A DNA stretch of 46,233 nt from Eubacteriales bacterium (lineage in GTDB: Bacteria > Bacillota > Clostridia > Christensenellales > MB2-83): NCBI GenBank assembly GCA_018385275.1, contig JAHAZM010000031.1, positions 1-46,233 of the forward strand. The letters are read 5' to 3'. This document shows positions 44,752-46,233 of this stretch, piece by piece. Below the pieces are notes generated by a model. That model saw only the letters and a list, made by a program, of their open reading frames with translations, did no database searches and was not told the origin of the DNA. Position numbers and translations under genes: made by a program. Position 1 is the first letter of the stretch; every line of letters begins with the position of its first letter.

Positions 44752-45690
44752 TTATTGAGGCTCGCCTTTCGTCAGTTCAGCTTTATATAAACGGATAAAA
44801 AGATCATTGTAAATCGTACAACCAAGTCTATCACTTTTGTGACTATAAAAGTCAATCGAAAGAACATAAGTATTCCTTCCTTTGGCTTGATAGTACAACT
44901 GTTCGGCGATCTCTTTTCTTAAATAGTCATTTGATTGAATCATGAATATGGGTTTAGTTTTGATTTCCACCACATTCTTGCTGTCAGACAAATCGCACAA
45001 CGCCAAAACTCTCCTGTCATCTGAAAAGACCAGTTCTTGCGTCATGATCTTATTCCCCGTGAAAATATTTGTTTTCAGATAGTCTGCAATCGGTTTGATC
45101 TGATCCATGATGATACTGGTAACATCATTAACTTGATTGACATATTCCTTGTCTTCGTCGTTAACCGCCTCAAAAGTTCCGTCTCTTTCAGGGATCACTT
45201 TAATCTCTCTAAACCTGCTATCCAGCGAACCGACGTATTTCAGATGAGATTTGTTCCGGGAAAGAAACAACATATTGTCCTGTTCAATTGCCCCTAGATA
45301 TGCGTTGATACCGTGTTCGAGCGCCATTCCTGTTATATTCGTCGGAAACTTTCTGATGCTTTTTAACAGTTTTTGCGGGAATCTAAGGCTCAAGAGTTCC
45401 GTCGCTTTTGCTTGTACATCGGGCACTTCAATATTGGCATATTCAGCAAGTTTTGTATTCAAGTATGTACAAGGTACAATGTATTCTGGGGAATAATCAT
45501 ACAAACGCTCTTTCAAAAAAAGCAGGCGTTTTGAATATACTTTCTCAAATAATTTCCACTCCAGAAGACAGTCATTATAGCTTGAGTGTATTTCCGTTAC
45601 TCCTTCAATCCCAAACATCTTGCATAAATTATCTTTGGATAATTCATTTTCATACCCGTATGGGGCTTTTGAATTCTTTCTTTTATATTC
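44752..45690 (-). pseudogene. 5'-truncated DnaQ-like exonuclease with C-terminal PD-(D/E)XK-like domain
   Basis: The frame is open from just after a stop at 45691-45693 to 44752; the first usable ATG is at 45618 (288 aa from there). The visible N-terminus ELSKDNLCKMFGIEGV and IHSSYNDCLLEWKLFEK match the last motif of DEDDh exonucleases (His then Asp in HxxxxD), so the earlier DxE motifs have been lost. A C-terminal domain follows with LALCDLSDSKNVVEIKTKP, which fits a PD-(D/E)XK nuclease core. Strongly AT-rich. Homologous-looking sequence continues upstream of the ATG without a start codon, so this is a truncated gene cut by the recombinase-bearing element. Confidence 0.65.
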
Positions 45691-46233
45691 TCAACCTGTA
45701 AATCATCGAAACCAAGTATACTATGTCTTTTACAATAATTCTGAACAACGAGTGCGTCGACTGTGTTTTCGAAATTCGGAATAAACATATCGGCTTCGTT
45801 CCCTTGATAATATACCGGGAAACGAAATTGTATGCTCTTTAATATCTGACCGTTTTCCAACGGTTCGGGATATATCTCGATTTTCTTTATAAAGCTGTGA
45901 AGAAATTCTTTCTTCTCAAATTCGGTAAATTCATTATATATTATATCAAATAACTCTAAAAATTCAAATATTCGTTTCTGAGAGATTTTTTGTTCCTTTA
46001 TAGCCTTGATTTGTGTTTGTACAGTTTCAAGATTTTCGGTTGCCTCTGCAATCTCATCATATAATGAATTTATACGATTTTGCATATCGCAAAATTTTTG
46101 CTCATAATGCCTGTCGGAACAGTCGAGCCTGCCAATTTGAGAACCAAGTCGTTCCTTTGCGGCAGTAAGCTGTCTTATCTGTGTCATTAAATATGCTTCT
46201 TCTTTTTCATACTTAGATAAATCTACACTTGCA
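45597..46233 (-). CDS. Large serine recombinase, C-terminal part, runs off the window
   Basis: The frame is open to the window edge, giving at least 211 residues. It shows the long coiled coil of large serine recombinases (KERLGSQIGRLDCSDRHYEQ, NLETVQTQIKAIKEQKISQK) followed by the family-typical EFEKKEFLHSFIKKIEIYPE and LKSIQFRFPVYYQG. The catalytic resolvase domain lies beyond the window. Such enzymes integrate and excise phages and transposons at att sites. Its last 30-odd codons overlap, in another frame, the start of the truncated exonuclease, which suggests the C-terminus reads into target DNA. AT-rich, unlike the rest of the window. Confidence 0.82.
   Translation of the reverse strand, partial: ASVDLSKYEKEEAYLMTQIRQLTAAKERLGSQIGRLDCSDRHYEQKFCDMQNRINSLYDEIAEATENLETVQTQIKAIKEQKISQKRIFEFLELFDIIYNEFTEFEKKEFLHSFIKKIEIYPEPLENGQILKSIQFRFPVYYQGNEADMFIPNFENTVDALVVQNYCKRHSILGFDDLQVENIKERIQKPHTGMKMNYPKIIYARCLGLKE

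Overview
The window looks like a chromosomal segment of a Gram-positive, GC-rich Bacillota, most likely a Clostridia member from a gut-type habitat. The evidence is the AddAB recombination nuclease, the CdaA/CdaR c-di-AMP synthase pair, a CwlD-type cortex amidase, MutS2, a PhoB/WalK-like two-component system, a U32 peptidase, strong GGAGG ribosome binding sites and sigma-A-type promoters with an extended -10. Genus cannot be settled from the sequence alone. Most genes lie on the minus strand. The exceptions are tig-clpP-clpX, a lone beta-helix protein and a two-gene glycoside-hydrolase module. No tRNA, rRNA or CRISPR array was seen.

Layout. 1-3.8 kb: addB and the start of addA (minus). 3.9-7.3 kb: tig-clpP-clpX (plus), with a clear promoter and terminator. 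7.3-9.3 kb: a GH141-like beta-helix protein in its own transcription unit. 9.4-11.3 kb: tmk, a YcxB-like membrane protein and a HAD phosphatase (minus). 11.3-15.2 kb: cdaA-cdaR, a P-loop ATPase and cwlD, preceded by a GC-rich leader that ends in an intrinsic terminator and may be a regulatory RNA. 15.4-21.2 kb: mutS2, response regulator, sensor kinase and HtrA protease in one overlapping operon. 21.4-24.0 kb: a U32/DUF3656 protein with a long disordered linker.

24.2-28.7 kb (plus): a GHL6-type predicted glycoside hydrolase and a 798-aa protein of unknown family, separated by a terminator-like hairpin. 28.9-38.6 kb (minus): accessory metabolism. It holds a small charged protein, an SGNH hydrolase, a DUF5131 Cys-motif protein overlapping adenine deaminase, uridine phosphorylase, a DUF4298-GNAT fusion, a membrane-anchored propeller-like protein, an EFR1-type flavodoxin/ferredoxin coupled to a PP-loop ATP pyrophosphatase, and two related hypothetical proteins. 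38.6-43.4 kb: a DUF1295 membrane protein, a GGDEF protein, a chain of overlapping tiny genes ending in a truncated GH116 fragment, a flavodoxin-fold oxidoreductase and a small membrane ORF. 43.4-44.7 kb: a GNAT and an alpha/beta hydrolase.

44.75 kb to the end: base composition becomes markedly AT-rich. A DnaQ-like exonuclease/PD-(D/E)XK protein that has lost its N-terminus abuts the C-terminus of a large serine recombinase running off the window. This looks like the edge of an integrated mobile element.

Candidates most worth following up: the EFR1/PP-loop pair, the structured leader of cdaA, the overlapping mini-gene cassette, the GHL6/unknown module, the Lys-to-Gln change in the AddA Walker A motif, and the recombinase insertion junction.
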